Shown here in pieces: positions 54,285-63,147 of a DNA stretch of 64,000 nucleotides (position 1 is its first letter; each line of letters starts with the position of its first letter). Position numbers and translations under genes: made by a program. Below the pieces are notes generated by a model that saw nothing but the letters and a program-made list of their open reading frames with translations, made no database searches and was not told the DNA's origin. The DNA is taken from positions 1-64,000 of the forward strand of contig DASXYG010000031.1 in assembly GCA_036502625.1 (NCBI GenBank), written 5' to 3'. The stretch comes from DASXYG01 sp036502625. GTDB taxonomy: Bacteria > Actinomycetota > Actinomycetes > Streptosporangiales > Streptosporangiaceae.

Positions 54285-55567
54285 TGCACCGCCTGCTCGG
54301 CCTCGACGACCCGCGCTGCCGGGACGCGGCCCGGGTCGGCGCCAAGGCGTCCCGGCTGGCCCGCGCCCGGCGCGCCGGCCTGCCCGTACTGCCCGGCTGG
54401 GCGGTGCCCGTGGCCGAGGCCCGCCCCGCCCTGCGCGCGGGCGCCGCCGCCGTACGGGCCTCCGGCGCGGGCGGCGCCCGGCGCGCGGTTCTCGGCCATC
54501 GCCCCGACGCCGTACTGACCGGCGAGCTGGCGACGGCCGCCGCCCGCTTGGGCGGCCGGGTGATCGTCCGGTCCTCCAGCCCTCTGGAACGCGATCCCCG
54601 CTGGTCGGGGGCTTTCGCCTCGCTGGGCGAGGTCACCCCGGCCGACGTCGCGCTCGCGGTCCGGAGCTGCTGGGCGTCGTCCTTCGCCCGTGACCCGCTC
54701 CGCCGCCTTGAGGCCTGCGGCCTCGACCCCGCCGGGCTTGACCTGGGTGTGCTGATCCAGCCCGAGCTCCGCCCCGACGCCGGCGGCACCGCCCGGTTCA
54801 GCGGAGACGAGATCCGGATCAGCGGCATCGACGGCCACCCGGCGCCCCTCCTCTCCGGCTGGTCCGACGGAGCCACGGCCCGGGTGCGCGCCGGGCGCAT
54901 CACCGGTGACCTGGCCGATCTCATCGGCTCGGCCACGGTCACCGCTGTCGCCGCCCTGGCCCGTACGGTCCGCCAGGTCCTGTCCGACGACACCATCGAG
55001 TGGGCCACGTCCGCGGGCGCCGTCCACCTCCTCCAGTCCACCCGCACGGCACCCACCCGTACGGCGCCGACCCGCACCGCACCCACCAGCACCGCACCCA
55101 CCAGCACGGCGCCCACCAGCACCGGCCCCGTGGACCCGCCGCCGCCCCGGGAGCGGCCGCCCGACGGCCCCGCCCCTCCCCCGGACCTCGTCCGGGGGCA
55201 CCCCGGGCTCGCCACCGTCCTGGCCCGGGGCTACCGCGTACCGGCAACCCCGGTCACCCCCGGTGACGCATCGGGCCCACTTCTCTACCTGCGTCCGCAC
55301 ACGCCCGCGCCGTCCGGCGTCACCGGCTCCGTACTCCTCGTGGACCGCCCCCTGCCCGCCCTGGCCCCCCTGTTGTTCGCCGCCCACGGCCTGATCGCCC
55401 GATCCGGCCCGGCGGTCTCCCACCTGTCCGAGGTGGCCCGCTGCCTGGGCGTCCCGATGGTCGTCGGCTGCCACCCGGAGACCATCGCCGGCGCCCTCGC
55501 CGCGCCCGGCTGGCACGCCGCGATCGACGGCACGCGCCATGAGGTGGCCCTGCTCCCACCCGGGTGA
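54284..55567 (+). CDS. Short PEP-utilising protein: ATP-grasp domain + phosphohistidine domain
   Basis: A 427-residue protein. Residues 1-250 are a PPDK/PpsA N-terminal ATP-grasp (VGAKASRLARARRAGLPVLPGWAV; RVIVRSSSPLERDPRWSGAF; DTIEWATSAGAVHLLQSTRT). A repeat linker at 255-279 (TAPTR/TAPTS units) follows, then a PEP-utilising mobile domain (about 335-427) with phosphohistidine motif SGPAVSHLSEVARCLGVPMVVG. The large PEP/pyruvate barrel of PpsA or the middle domain of rifampicin phosphotransferase is absent. The ATG overlaps the M24-type stop (TGATG), so the two are coupled. It probably transfers phosphate from ATP through His to a small molecule; the acceptor is unknown. Confidence 0.8.
   Translation: MHRLLGLDDPRCRDAARVGAKASRLARARRAGLPVLPGWAVPVAEARPALRAGAAAVRASGAGGARRAVLGHRPDAVLTGELATAAARLGGRVIVRSSSPLERDPRWSGAFASLGEVTPADVALAVRSCWASSFARDPLRRLEACGLDPAGLDLGVLIQPELRPDAGGTARFSGDEIRISGIDGHPAPLLSGWSDGATARVRAGRITGDLADLIGSATVTAVAALARTVRQVLSDDTIEWATSAGAVHLLQSTRTAPTRTAPTRTAPTSTAPTSTAPTSTGPVDPPPPRERPPDGPAPPPDLVRGHPGLATVLARGYRVPATPVTPGDASGPLLYLRPHTPAPSGVTGSVLLVDRPLPALAPLLFAAHGLIARSGPAVSHLSEVARCLGVPMVVGCHPETIAGALAAPGWHAAIDGTRHEVALLPPG
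55046..55120 (+). repeat. Five 15-bp repeats encoding a Thr/Ala/Pro linker
   Basis: Five tandem 15-bp units (at 55046, 55061, 55076, 55091, 55106) encode TAPT[R/S]. Two neighbouring units (55076, 55091) are identical, a recent-slippage signature. The linker separates the ATP-grasp and phosphohistidine domains of the gene. Confidence 0.8.
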
Positions 55568-55729
55568 CGCGGGTGACGCCGCCCGCGGCGAGCGCGTCGT
55601 GTGTGGCCGTGTGCCGGGGTCTTCGACACGACCGACCTGCGCGCCCTGGCGGTGATGACCTCCATGGCTGGGGCGAGCGGGAGCAGCGGGTACCAGTGGG
55701 TCCTGCGGTCATGGTGCGGTCGAACGATC

Positions 55730-55765
55730 AAGGCCCGGGTCTCCATTTCGGAGAACCGGGCCTTT
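55730..55765 (-). terminator. Rho-independent terminator of tRNA-fMet
   Basis: On the minus strand, AAAGGCCCGG...CCGGGCCTT pairs, with inner TCTCC/GGAGA and a GAAA-type loop. It lies 15 bases downstream of the tRNA 3' end and is a strong stem, but the minus-strand T-run after it is short. Confidence 0.75.
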
Positions 55766-55779
55766 GACCTGCTACTTCT

Positions 55780-55856
55780 TGGTAGCGGGGGCAGGATTTG
55801 AACCTGCGACCTCCGGGTTATGAGCCCGGCGAGCTACCGAACTGCTCCACCCCGCG
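55780..55856 (-). tRNA. Initiator tRNA-fMet (CAU)
   Basis: The minus strand gives a 77-nt cloverleaf starting CGCGGGGTGGAGCAG and ending CCCCGCTACCA. The anticodon loop is CTCATAA within stem CCGGG/CCCGG. The C1-U72 mismatch of the acceptor and three G:C pairs next to the anticodon loop are the marks of the initiator tRNA. CCA is encoded. Confidence 0.95.
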
Positions 55857-55868
55857 TCGGTGATTCCA

Positions 55869-55874
55869 ACTATA
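55869..55874 (-). promoter_or_regulatory. -10 element of tRNA-fMet
   Basis: TATAGT on the minus strand, 12 bases upstream of the tRNA 5' end. No clear -35 element is visible. Confidence 0.5.
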
Positions 55875-56024
55875 GCGTGCCCGAGGACTGGTCGGGACCG
55901 AGGGCGACGGGGATCCGTGCTCGGGGGTGGGCGTTGTGGGGGGCTGAACGGGCGTGATTACGTCGGGTGAGTTTCGGGGGGCGGATGGGCGTGGCAGGCG
56001 ATCGTCGACTCCGTTCACGCGTTC

Positions 56025-56450
56025 GTGCACGGGCGTACGGTCCCCGAGGCGATCGCCGCGCTGAAGGCGCGGCAGGCGCAGGTCGGCGCGTGGATGGGGA
56101 TCCAGGACGCGCCGGTCAAGCGGCTGCTGGTGAAGCTGGAGGACAGCGCGCACGGGACGCCGCTGCTGGAGGGCGCGGAGCTGTTCGACGCGCCCCGCCG
56201 GCTGGAGGCGGCGCGCGCGCTCGCGGACGTCGCCACGCGGCTGACGACGGACGGCAACCCCGACTGGGGCACCGTCCAGGATGTCCGCGACGCCGTGGTC
56301 GCCTGCGCGGCGGGGCTGCGCGCGGAGTCCGTCGCCCTGTCGGGGTCGCGCCCGGACACCGCCGACGTCGGCAGTCTGATCGTCAGGACGCGCGACGCGG
56401 AGCACGACCGCGTCTTCGAGATCGCGCAGCGGTCGCGGCTGAAGCAGTGA
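56025..56450 (+). CDS. Hypothetical protein
   Basis: A 141-residue frame with good actinobacterial codon bias: RTVPEAIAALKARQAQVGAW, ELFDAPRRLEAARALADVATRL, ending DAEHDRVFEIAQRSRLKQ. I do not recognise a family. The only start is a GTG at 56025 without a ribosome site. The same frame continues upstream with plausible sequence (WQAIVDSVHAFVHGR) to a TGA, but no ATG or GTG occurs there, so the true N-terminus is uncertain or the gene is damaged. It lies between the tRNA and the SDR gene. Confidence 0.55.
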   Translation: MHGRTVPEAIAALKARQAQVGAWMGIQDAPVKRLLVKLEDSAHGTPLLEGAELFDAPRRLEAARALADVATRLTTDGNPDWGTVQDVRDAVVACAAGLRAESVALSGSRPDTADVGSLIVRTRDAEHDRVFEIAQRSRLKQ

Positions 56451-56474
56451 CCGTACGGCGGCCGGCCGGGCGCG

Positions 56475-57230
56475 TCAGAACGTGCCGCCGTCGACGACGA
56501 TGCGCTGGTCGTTGACGTAGGAGGCGGTGACGACGAAACGTACGGCCTCGGCGACCTCCTCGGGCGCGCACACGTGGCCGAAGGGGAAGCCGGGGTCGGC
56601 GTCGCGGATGTTCTCGATGCCGGCCGTGGCGCGGATCAGGCGGCGGCCCATCTCGGTGTCGACCAGGCCGGGGGCGACCACGTTGACGTGGATGCCGTTG
56701 GCGCGTTCCTCCCTGGCCAGGGTCTTGGCGAGGGCCTCCATGGCGACCTTGCCCATGGTGTACGGGGCGCCGTTCGCGCCGTACGTGTGGGCGGCGACGC
56801 TGGAGATGAACACGACGTCGCCGCGGGCGGACTCCCGCAGCCACGGGAGGGCGGCCTGGGTGACGTGGTGGGGGCCGAGGGCGTGGACGCGGAGGACGCG
56901 TTCCAGCTCGGCCGGGTCGGTGTCGGCCACGGAGTGGCCGCGGCTGGCGATTCCGGCGCAGTTCACCAGGATGCCGATGCCGCCGAGGTCGCCGGCCACG
57001 GATGCGGCGAGCGTACGGCAGTCGTCGACGGCGTCGACGGACGCGTGGTAGGCGCGGGCCCGCACGCCGAGCGCGGCCAGGTCGTCGACGGTGGCGTTCG
57101 CGGAGTCGGCGTCGCGGCGGTAGTTGATCGCGACGTCGGCGCCGCCGGCGGCCAGGGCGAGCGCGATGGCCCGGCCGATGCCGCGCCCGCCGCCGGTGAC
57201 CAGCGCGACGCGGCCCTTCAGATCAGACAT
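56475..57230 (-). CDS. Short-chain dehydrogenase (3-oxoacyl reductase-like)
   Basis: A 251-residue classical SDR: GGGRGIGRAIALALA, NCAGIASRG, catalytic Ser in ISSVAAHTYGANGAPY, and YTMGK with Tyr/Lys. INYRRDADSA suggests NADPH. The ATG at 57230 follows GAAGGATGCAC; an ATG two codons earlier is less well placed. Encoded downstream of an acyl-CoA dehydrogenase gene (41 bases), so likely a beta-oxidation-type reductase/dehydrogenase. Confidence 0.9.
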   Translation of the reverse strand: MSDLKGRVALVTGGGRGIGRAIALALAAGGADVAINYRRDADSANATVDDLAALGVRARAYHASVDAVDDCRTLAASVAGDLGGIGILVNCAGIASRGHSVADTDPAELERVLRVHALGPHHVTQAALPWLRESARGDVVFISSVAAHTYGANGAPYTMGKVAMEALAKTLAREERANGIHVNVVAPGLVDTEMGRRLIRATAGIENIRDADPGFPFGHVCAPEEVAEAVRFVVTASYVNDQRIVVDGGTF

Positions 57231-57270
57231 GTGCATCCTTCGGTGAATCTGCGGACGGGTTCCCGTACGG

Positions 57271-58536
57271 CTACTTGCGGCGGCCGATGAAGCCGAAGAG
57301 CTGCCCGGCTACGCGGCGCATCTGGATCTCCTCCGAGCCCTCGGTGATGCGGTACCTGCGGTGGTGGCGGTAGATGTGCTCGAACGGCTTGTGGCGGGTG
57401 TAGCCCAGGCCGCCGTGCACCTGCATGGCGCGGTCGGCGGCCTCGCAGACCAGGCGGTTCGCGCGGTAGTTGCACATCGACACCTTCGCGGACACCTCGG
57501 CGCGGCTGTCGCGCACCGTCGACTGGCCGTCCAGTTCGCAGGCGGTCTTGCGGACGAGCGTACGGACCAGCTCCGCCTCGGTGTGCAGCTCGACCAGCGG
57601 CCACTGGATGGCCTGGCGTTCGGACAGCGGCTTGCCGAACGAGATGCGCTCGTTGGCGTACGCGACCGACTCGTCGATGCAGAACTGCGCGGCGCCGACC
57701 CCGGAGGCGGCCTGGCGGATGCGGTTCTCGTGGACGAACGTCTGCGCGATGGCCAGGCCCTCGCCCTCCTCGCCGAGGATCGCGCCGGCCGGCACTCGGA
57801 TGTCGTGCAGCTCGACCTCGCCGTGGTCGGTGGGCATGTTGAGCGTCCACCAGAAGAACGGCACCTCGAAGCCGGGCGCGCTGGTGGGCACGATGAACGC
57901 GGTGATGCCGCGGGCCTGGCCGGGCTCGCCGGACGTACGGGCGAAGATCAGGTCGTGGGTGGCGCGGTGGACGCCGGTGTTGAACCGCTTGCGGCCGTTG
58001 ATGATCCAGTCGGCGCCGTCGCGTACGGCGGTGGTCTCCAGCCAGGTGGCGTCGCTGCCGTGGTCGGGCTCGGTGAGGCCGAAGCCGAGGCCGCGCTCGC
58101 CGCGGATCTGCGGTTCGAGGAACTCCTCCTTCTGCGCGGGCGTGCCGAAGCTGCGCACGAGCAGCACGGACGGGAAGTTGCCCACGATGGACGACTCGTT
58201 CTGGAGGTCGTTGTGCAGGCCGAGGCCCTGGTGGGCGAGGTGCTCGCGGATCAGCGCCATGCCGAGGTTGGTGCCGTCTCGGCCGCCGAGCTCCTTCGGC
58301 AGGGCGTAGCGCAGGAAGCCGGCGGCGTCGGCGCGGCGGCGGACCTCGCGCAGGAGGTCCTCCCATTCGCGGCGCGGGACGCCGTCGTGCTCGAAGTCCG
58401 TACGCGCCCATTCGCGGCGGTGGTCGAAGAACCGGTCGTTGTCGTCGCTGTCCTGCAGGGGCTTGATCTCCGCGGCGATGAAGGCGTCGAGCTCGGCGAT
58501 CAGCTCGGTCAGCTCGGGCGGGATGGTGAAGTCCAC
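57271..58536 (-). CDS. Acyl-CoA dehydrogenase
   Basis: A 421-residue enzyme with the three-domain layout: MDFTIPPELTELIAELDAFI at the N-terminus, LGFGLTEPDHGSDATWLETT and ADWIINGRKRFNTG in the middle domain, and QVHGGLGYTRHKPFEHIYRHHR near the C-terminus, close to a catalytic-type loop. The GTG at 58536 (preceded by AAAAGGAG) is the real start; the longer frame upstream is noise. It oxidises an acyl-CoA with FAD; chain specificity is unknown. Confidence 0.93.
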   Translation of the reverse strand: MDFTIPPELTELIAELDAFIAAEIKPLQDSDDNDRFFDHRREWARTDFEHDGVPRREWEDLLREVRRRADAAGFLRYALPKELGGRDGTNLGMALIREHLAHQGLGLHNDLQNESSIVGNFPSVLLVRSFGTPAQKEEFLEPQIRGERGLGFGLTEPDHGSDATWLETTAVRDGADWIINGRKRFNTGVHRATHDLIFARTSGEPGQARGITAFIVPTSAPGFEVPFFWWTLNMPTDHGEVELHDIRVPAGAILGEEGEGLAIAQTFVHENRIRQAASGVGAAQFCIDESVAYANERISFGKPLSERQAIQWPLVELHTEAELVRTLVRKTACELDGQSTVRDSRAEVSAKVSMCNYRANRLVCEAADRAMQVHGGLGYTRHKPFEHIYRHHRRYRITEGSEEIQMRRVAGQLFGFIGRRK

Positions 58537-58592
58537 GGTCGGCTCCTTTTCGCTGCTCCCCCGCCGGTGCCCCGTGCCGTACGGGCGCGGGC

Positions 58593-58606
58593 TGAACGAT
58601 CGTTCA
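58593..58606. promoter_or_regulatory. TetR-type operator 1
   Basis: TGAACGATCGTTCA, a perfect 14-bp palindrome in the 176-base gap between the divergent acyl-CoA dehydrogenase and TetR genes, 57 bases upstream of the dehydrogenase start. The form matches operators of fatty-acid-type TetR regulators. Confidence 0.7.
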
Positions 58607-58677
58607 ATCACGCTAGGCATGGCGGACGCGAACATCAAGACCCTCTGGCGGCCGGAAATGGTTCGGGGCGGGTTGAC

Positions 58678-58699
58678 GTACTGAACGCCTGTTCCGTAC
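58678..58699. promoter_or_regulatory. TetR-type operator 2
   Basis: GTACtGAAC (58678-58686) and GTTCcGTAC (58691-58699) form an inverted repeat around GCCT, ending 13 bases before the TetR ATG. It shares TGAAC/GTTC with operator 1, so one regulator may control both directions. Confidence 0.6.
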
Positions 58700-58712
58700 A
58701 ACCGGAGGTGTG

Positions 58713-59339
58713 ATGGCCAATCGCAGGGCCGCCCCTGCACCCAGCACGGTCGTGACCGACACGGACGACCCGACGGCGGCGGCGATCCTCGGCGCGGCGG
58801 TCGCGGTGATCGCCGAGCACGGCTACCACGGCACGTCCGTACGCGACATCGCCGCGCAGGCCGGGGTCAGTCCGGGCGCGATCTACCACCACTTCGGGTC
58901 CAAGCAGGACGTCCTCGTCACGATCCTCGACCGGGGCATCGACCGGCTGGTGCGGCGTACGGAGGACGCGCTGTTCGCGGCGGGCGACGACCCGGCGGAC
59001 CGGCTGCGGGCCATCGTGGAGACGCATGTGCTGGCGCACGCGCACGGGCGGCGTGAGTCGTTCATCGGCAACAGCGAGTTGCGCAGCCTCGAATCCGTGG
59101 GGCGTGCGGTGATCGTCACGAAGCGCGACGCCCAGCAGCGGATGTTCGACCGCGTGGTGACCGACGGGGTGGCGCGCGGGGTGTTCGCGACGCCGCATCC
59201 GGTGGAGGCGGCGCGGGTGATCGTCTCGGCGTGCACGGCGGTGGCGACGTGGTTCCGTACGGACGGGCCGCTGTCCGCCGAGGAGGTCGCGGCGCGGTAT
59301 CAACGCGTCGCGCTGGACACCGTTGGCTACGCGGCATGA
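58713..59339 (+). CDS. TetR-family transcriptional regulator
   Basis: A 208-residue regulator: HTH region AVIAEHGYHGTSVRDIAAQAGVSPGAIYHHFGSKQDVLV near residues 33-71, then a helical ligand domain. The ATG at 58713 follows CCGGAGGTGTG; the GTG one codon earlier is too close to the Shine-Dalgarno. It sits next to acyl-CoA genes, like FadR- or KstR-type TetR regulators that sense acyl-CoA, and overlaps the next gene (ATGA). Confidence 0.92.
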   Translation: MANRRAAPAPSTVVTDTDDPTAAAILGAAVAVIAEHGYHGTSVRDIAAQAGVSPGAIYHHFGSKQDVLVTILDRGIDRLVRRTEDALFAAGDDPADRLRAIVETHVLAHAHGRRESFIGNSELRSLESVGRAVIVTKRDAQQRMFDRVVTDGVARGVFATPHPVEAARVIVSACTAVATWFRTDGPLSAEEVAARYQRVALDTVGYAA

Positions 59340-61354
59340 GCGCGGAGCTCGCGGGGCGGGTGGCGGCGCGGCTCGGGGAGCTGTGGGGCGGGGCGTACGC
59401 GGTCGGGAACGTGCGGCGGCTGTCCGGTGGCGCGTCGCGGGAGACGTGGAGCCTGGACGCCACCGGTCCGGACGGGGCGCGGCACGGGCTGATCGTGCGG
59501 CGCGACCCGGAGGAGCTGCCGCGTCCGGAGCAGATGGCGCGGGAGGCGGCGGCGTTCCGTGCCGCGCGGGCCGCCGGGGTGCCGGAGCCCGAGCTGTACG
59601 ACGCCGGGCCGGACCGGCTCGGGTCGCCGTACCTGCTGATGGAGCGGCTGGACGGGGAGACGATCGCGCGGCGGCTGCTGCGCGACGAGGCGTACGCGGG
59701 CGCGCGGCCGCGGCTGGCGCGGGAGCTCGGCGGGGTGCTGGCGCGCATCCACGCGATCGATCCGGGCGAGGTGCCCGGGCTGCCGCGGATCGACGCGCTG
59801 CCGCTGCTCAGGGAGTTGTACGAGGGGTTCGGGGAGCCGCGTCCCGCCATCGAGCTGGGGTTGCGGTGGCTGGCCGAGCACCGGCCCGAGGCGTACGGCG
59901 ACACGCTCGTGCACGGCGATTTCCGTACGGGCAACCTGCTGATCGGGCCGGACGGGCTGCGCGGGGTGCTCGACTGGGAGATCGTGCACCGCGGCGACCC
60001 CATGCAGGACCTCGGGTGGCTGTGCACGAAGGCGTGGCGGTTCGGGTCGCCGCACCCGGTGGGCGGTTTCGGCCCGCGCGCGGATTTGCTCGCGGGCTAC
60101 GCCGAGGCGGGCGGCACTCCCCCGGACCCCCAGACGCTGGCGTGGTGGGAGCTGTACGGCACGCTCCGCTGGGCCGTCCTCTGCCGCCGCCAAGCCGAAC
60201 GCCACCTCTCCGGAGCGGAGCCGTCACTGGAACTAGCCGTCCTCGGCCGCCGCGTCTGCGAACAGGAACACGACATCCTCCTGTCCCTCGGCCTCACCCA
60301 CCCGGTAACCATCCCCGACCCCCTGACCGAGCAGGGTGCGGGTGACGGGGGCCGAACGCCTCCCACCACCCGCCCCGGCGGCGCGCAGGGCGCGGAGGTA
60401 GAGAGCGAGGGGGGCGGCGCACGGAGCGCGGGTGGCAGGGGCCACACACCCCCCGCCACCCGGCCCGGCGCTGTACAGAGCGCGGAGGAAGAGAGCGAGG
60501 GGGGCGGCGCGCGGAGCGCGGGTGGCAGGGGCCACACACCCCCCGCCACCCGGCCCGGCGCTGCGCAGGGCGCGGAGGAAGAGAGCGAGGGGGGCGGCGC
60601 GCGGAGCGCGGAGGACGGGGGCGACGCACCCCCCGCCCAGCCCGGCGCCGTACAGAGGGCGGAGGTAGAGAGCGAGGGCGGCGCCGCGCGGAGCGCGGAG
60701 GCCAGGGAGGAAGGCGGGGCTCGTACGCTCCCCGCTGCCCAGCCTCGCGCCACACGGCGCATCGAGGTGGACGGGCAGGGCGCGGGGAGCGAGGGCGGCG
60801 CCGCGCAGAGCACGGAGGCCGAGGGGCAGGGCGCGGGGAGCAGGGACGGCGCCGCGCAGAGCACGGAGGCCGAGGGGCAGGGCGCGGGGAGCGAGGGCGG
60901 CGCCGCGCAGAGCACGGAAGTCGAGGGGCAGGGCGCGGGGAGCGAGGGCGGCGTCGTGCGGAGCGTGGGGGGAGAGACGAAGGGCGGGGGTGGTGGGGTG
61001 CGGAGTGCGGTGCCTCATGATCTGCCTGATCGGGATGGGTTGTTGGAGGCCGTCGGGGAGTTTCTCGTCGGGGAGATGGGGGCGGCCGAGGATCCGCGGG
61101 TGCGGTTTCATGCGCGGGTCGCCGCTAATGCCGTGAGGATCGCTCGGCGGGAGGCGCGGCTGGCCGAGGCGCATGGGGCGGCGCATCGGGGGCGGCTCGC
61201 CTCGCTCGGGTGTGCGGATGACGGCGAGTTGTGCGCGGCCATCCGGGACGGCTCGCTCGACGGGCGGGCCGGGGAGGTCGCGGAAGTCGTACGCGCCGCC
61301 GTCACGGACAAGCTGATCGTCGCGAACCCCGCTCACCTGGCGATACCCGGGTGA
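59336..61354 (+). CDS. APH-type kinase domain fused via repeat linker to a DUF6285-like domain
   Basis: A 672-residue protein. Residues 1 to about 330 are an aminoglycoside-phosphotransferase-fold kinase (GGASRETW; catalytic LVHGDFRTGNLLI; metal-binding GVLDWEIVHRGDP; DLGWLCTKAWRF), the ACAD10/11-associated type. Residues about 332-560 are a Gly/Ala/Ser/Glu-rich repeat linker (30-residue units, then four 17-residue units). Residues about 560-672 (DRDGLLEAVGEFLVGEMGAA; HARVAANAVRIARREARLAE) resemble DUF6285, normally a separate gene beside this kinase. The kinase start overlaps the TetR stop. Probably phosphorylates a hydroxyacyl intermediate, as ACAD10/11 do. Confidence 0.82.
   Translation: MSAELAGRVAARLGELWGGAYAVGNVRRLSGGASRETWSLDATGPDGARHGLIVRRDPEELPRPEQMAREAAAFRAARAAGVPEPELYDAGPDRLGSPYLLMERLDGETIARRLLRDEAYAGARPRLARELGGVLARIHAIDPGEVPGLPRIDALPLLRELYEGFGEPRPAIELGLRWLAEHRPEAYGDTLVHGDFRTGNLLIGPDGLRGVLDWEIVHRGDPMQDLGWLCTKAWRFGSPHPVGGFGPRADLLAGYAEAGGTPPDPQTLAWWELYGTLRWAVLCRRQAERHLSGAEPSLELAVLGRRVCEQEHDILLSLGLTHPVTIPDPLTEQGAGDGGRTPPTTRPGGAQGAEVESEGGGARSAGGRGHTPPATRPGAVQSAEEESEGGGARSAGGRGHTPPATRPGAAQGAEEESEGGGARSAEDGGDAPPAQPGAVQRAEVESEGGAARSAEAREEGGARTLPAAQPRATRRIEVDGQGAGSEGGAAQSTEAEGQGAGSRDGAAQSTEAEGQGAGSEGGAAQSTEVEGQGAGSEGGVVRSVGGETKGGGGGVRSAVPHDLPDRDGLLEAVGEFLVGEMGAAEDPRVRFHARVAANAVRIARREARLAEAHGAAHRGRLASLGCADDGELCAAIRDGSLDGRAGEVAEVVRAAVTDKLIVANPAHLAIPG
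60401..60667 (+). repeat. 90-bp repeats in linker of kinase fusion
   Basis: GAGAGCGAGG recurs at 60401, 60491, 60581 and 60668, giving periods of 90, 90 and 87 bases. Each unit encodes about 30 residues of the form ESEGGGARSAGGRGHTPPAT followed by RPGA(V/A)Q(S/G)AEE. The last unit is degenerate. Confidence 0.75.
60774..60977 (+). repeat. Four 51-bp repeats in linker of kinase fusion
   Basis: GGCAGGGCGCGGGGAG starts at 60774, 60825, 60876 and 60927, an exact period of 51 bases. Units encode GQGAGSEGGAAQSTEAE with small changes. The reading frame stays open, so repeat number can change without frameshift. Confidence 0.85.
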
Positions 61355-61406
61355 CCACGACCCGGGCAGACACGTTGACCGTACGACCGGATACCGGAGG
61401 ACGCAC

Positions 61407-62309
<903 letters not shown>

Positions 62310-62325
62310 CCGTACGGAGGAAGAC

Positions 62326-63108
62326 ATGAGTGACGCACCGGTCCTGGTGGAGCGGTCGGACGGCATCGTGACCGTGACGATCAACCGGCCCAAGGTGAAG
62401 AACGCGATCAACGGCGCGGCGTGGGAGATCCTCGGGTCGACGTTCGCCGAGGTCAACGGCGACGACTCCGTACGCGCGGTCGTGCTGACCGGCGCCGGCG
62501 ACGCGTTCAGCGCGGGCGCCGACCTCTCGGGCCAGCGCGCCGACGGCCATCCGCTCGACCACATGCGCGCGGTGAACCGGGTGGCGAAGGCGCTGTACGA
62601 CCTGCCCAAGCCGACCGTGGCGAAGGTGCCGGGCGTGGCCGTGGGCGCGGGCTGGAACCTGGCGCTGTGCTGCGACCTCGTGGTGGCGTCGAGCACCGCC
62701 CGGTTCTCGCAGATCTTCGCCAAGCGCGGCCTGTCGCTGGACTTCGGCGGCTCCTGGCTGCTGCCGCGCCTGGTCGGGCTGCAGCAGGCGAAGCGGCTGG
62801 CGCTGATGGCCGACTTCGTGGACGCCGAGGAGGCCCGTACGCTCGGCCTGGTCACCTGGGTCGTGGAGCCGGACAAGCTGGACGCGTTCACCGGCGACGT
62901 CGTGGCGAAGCTGGCCGCGGGCCCGCCGGTGGCGCTCGCGCAGTCCAAGGAGCTGCTGAACGCGAGCATCGACTCCTCGTTCGCGCAGGCCCTGGAGTCG
63001 GAGGCGCGCACCCAGGCGATCAACTTCGCCGGCGCGGACGCCGCGGCGGCGCGCAAGGCGTTCATGGACAAGCGCGAGCCCGAGTTCACCGGCCGCTGGG
63101 GCGCCTGA
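62326..63108 (+). CDS. Enoyl-CoA hydratase/isomerase
   Basis: A 260-residue crotonase: VTVTINRPKVKNAINGAAW, VVLTGAGDAFSAGADLSGQ, AKVPGVAVGAGWNLALCCDLVVAS, and FAKRGLSLDFGGSWLLPRLVG. The usual Glu of hydratases is replaced by Asp/Gly around LSLDFGGSW, suggesting an isomerase-like or dienoyl-CoA specificity. The ATG follows GGAGGAAGAC, 16 bases after the previous stop. Confidence 0.9.
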   Translation: MSDAPVLVERSDGIVTVTINRPKVKNAINGAAWEILGSTFAEVNGDDSVRAVVLTGAGDAFSAGADLSGQRADGHPLDHMRAVNRVAKALYDLPKPTVAKVPGVAVGAGWNLALCCDLVVASSTARFSQIFAKRGLSLDFGGSWLLPRLVGLQQAKRLALMADFVDAEEARTLGLVTWVVEPDKLDAFTGDVVAKLAAGPPVALAQSKELLNASIDSSFAQALESEARTQAINFAGADAAAARKAFMDKREPEFTGRWGA

Positions 63109-63147
63109 CCCGTACGGGCGTCCCGGGCGCGCGGCCCGGGGCGCCCG

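Noticed and set aside
60097..60915. Minus-strand frame with Ser/Pro/Ala repeats
   Set aside because: It mirrors the repeat linker of the kinase fusion on the + strand.
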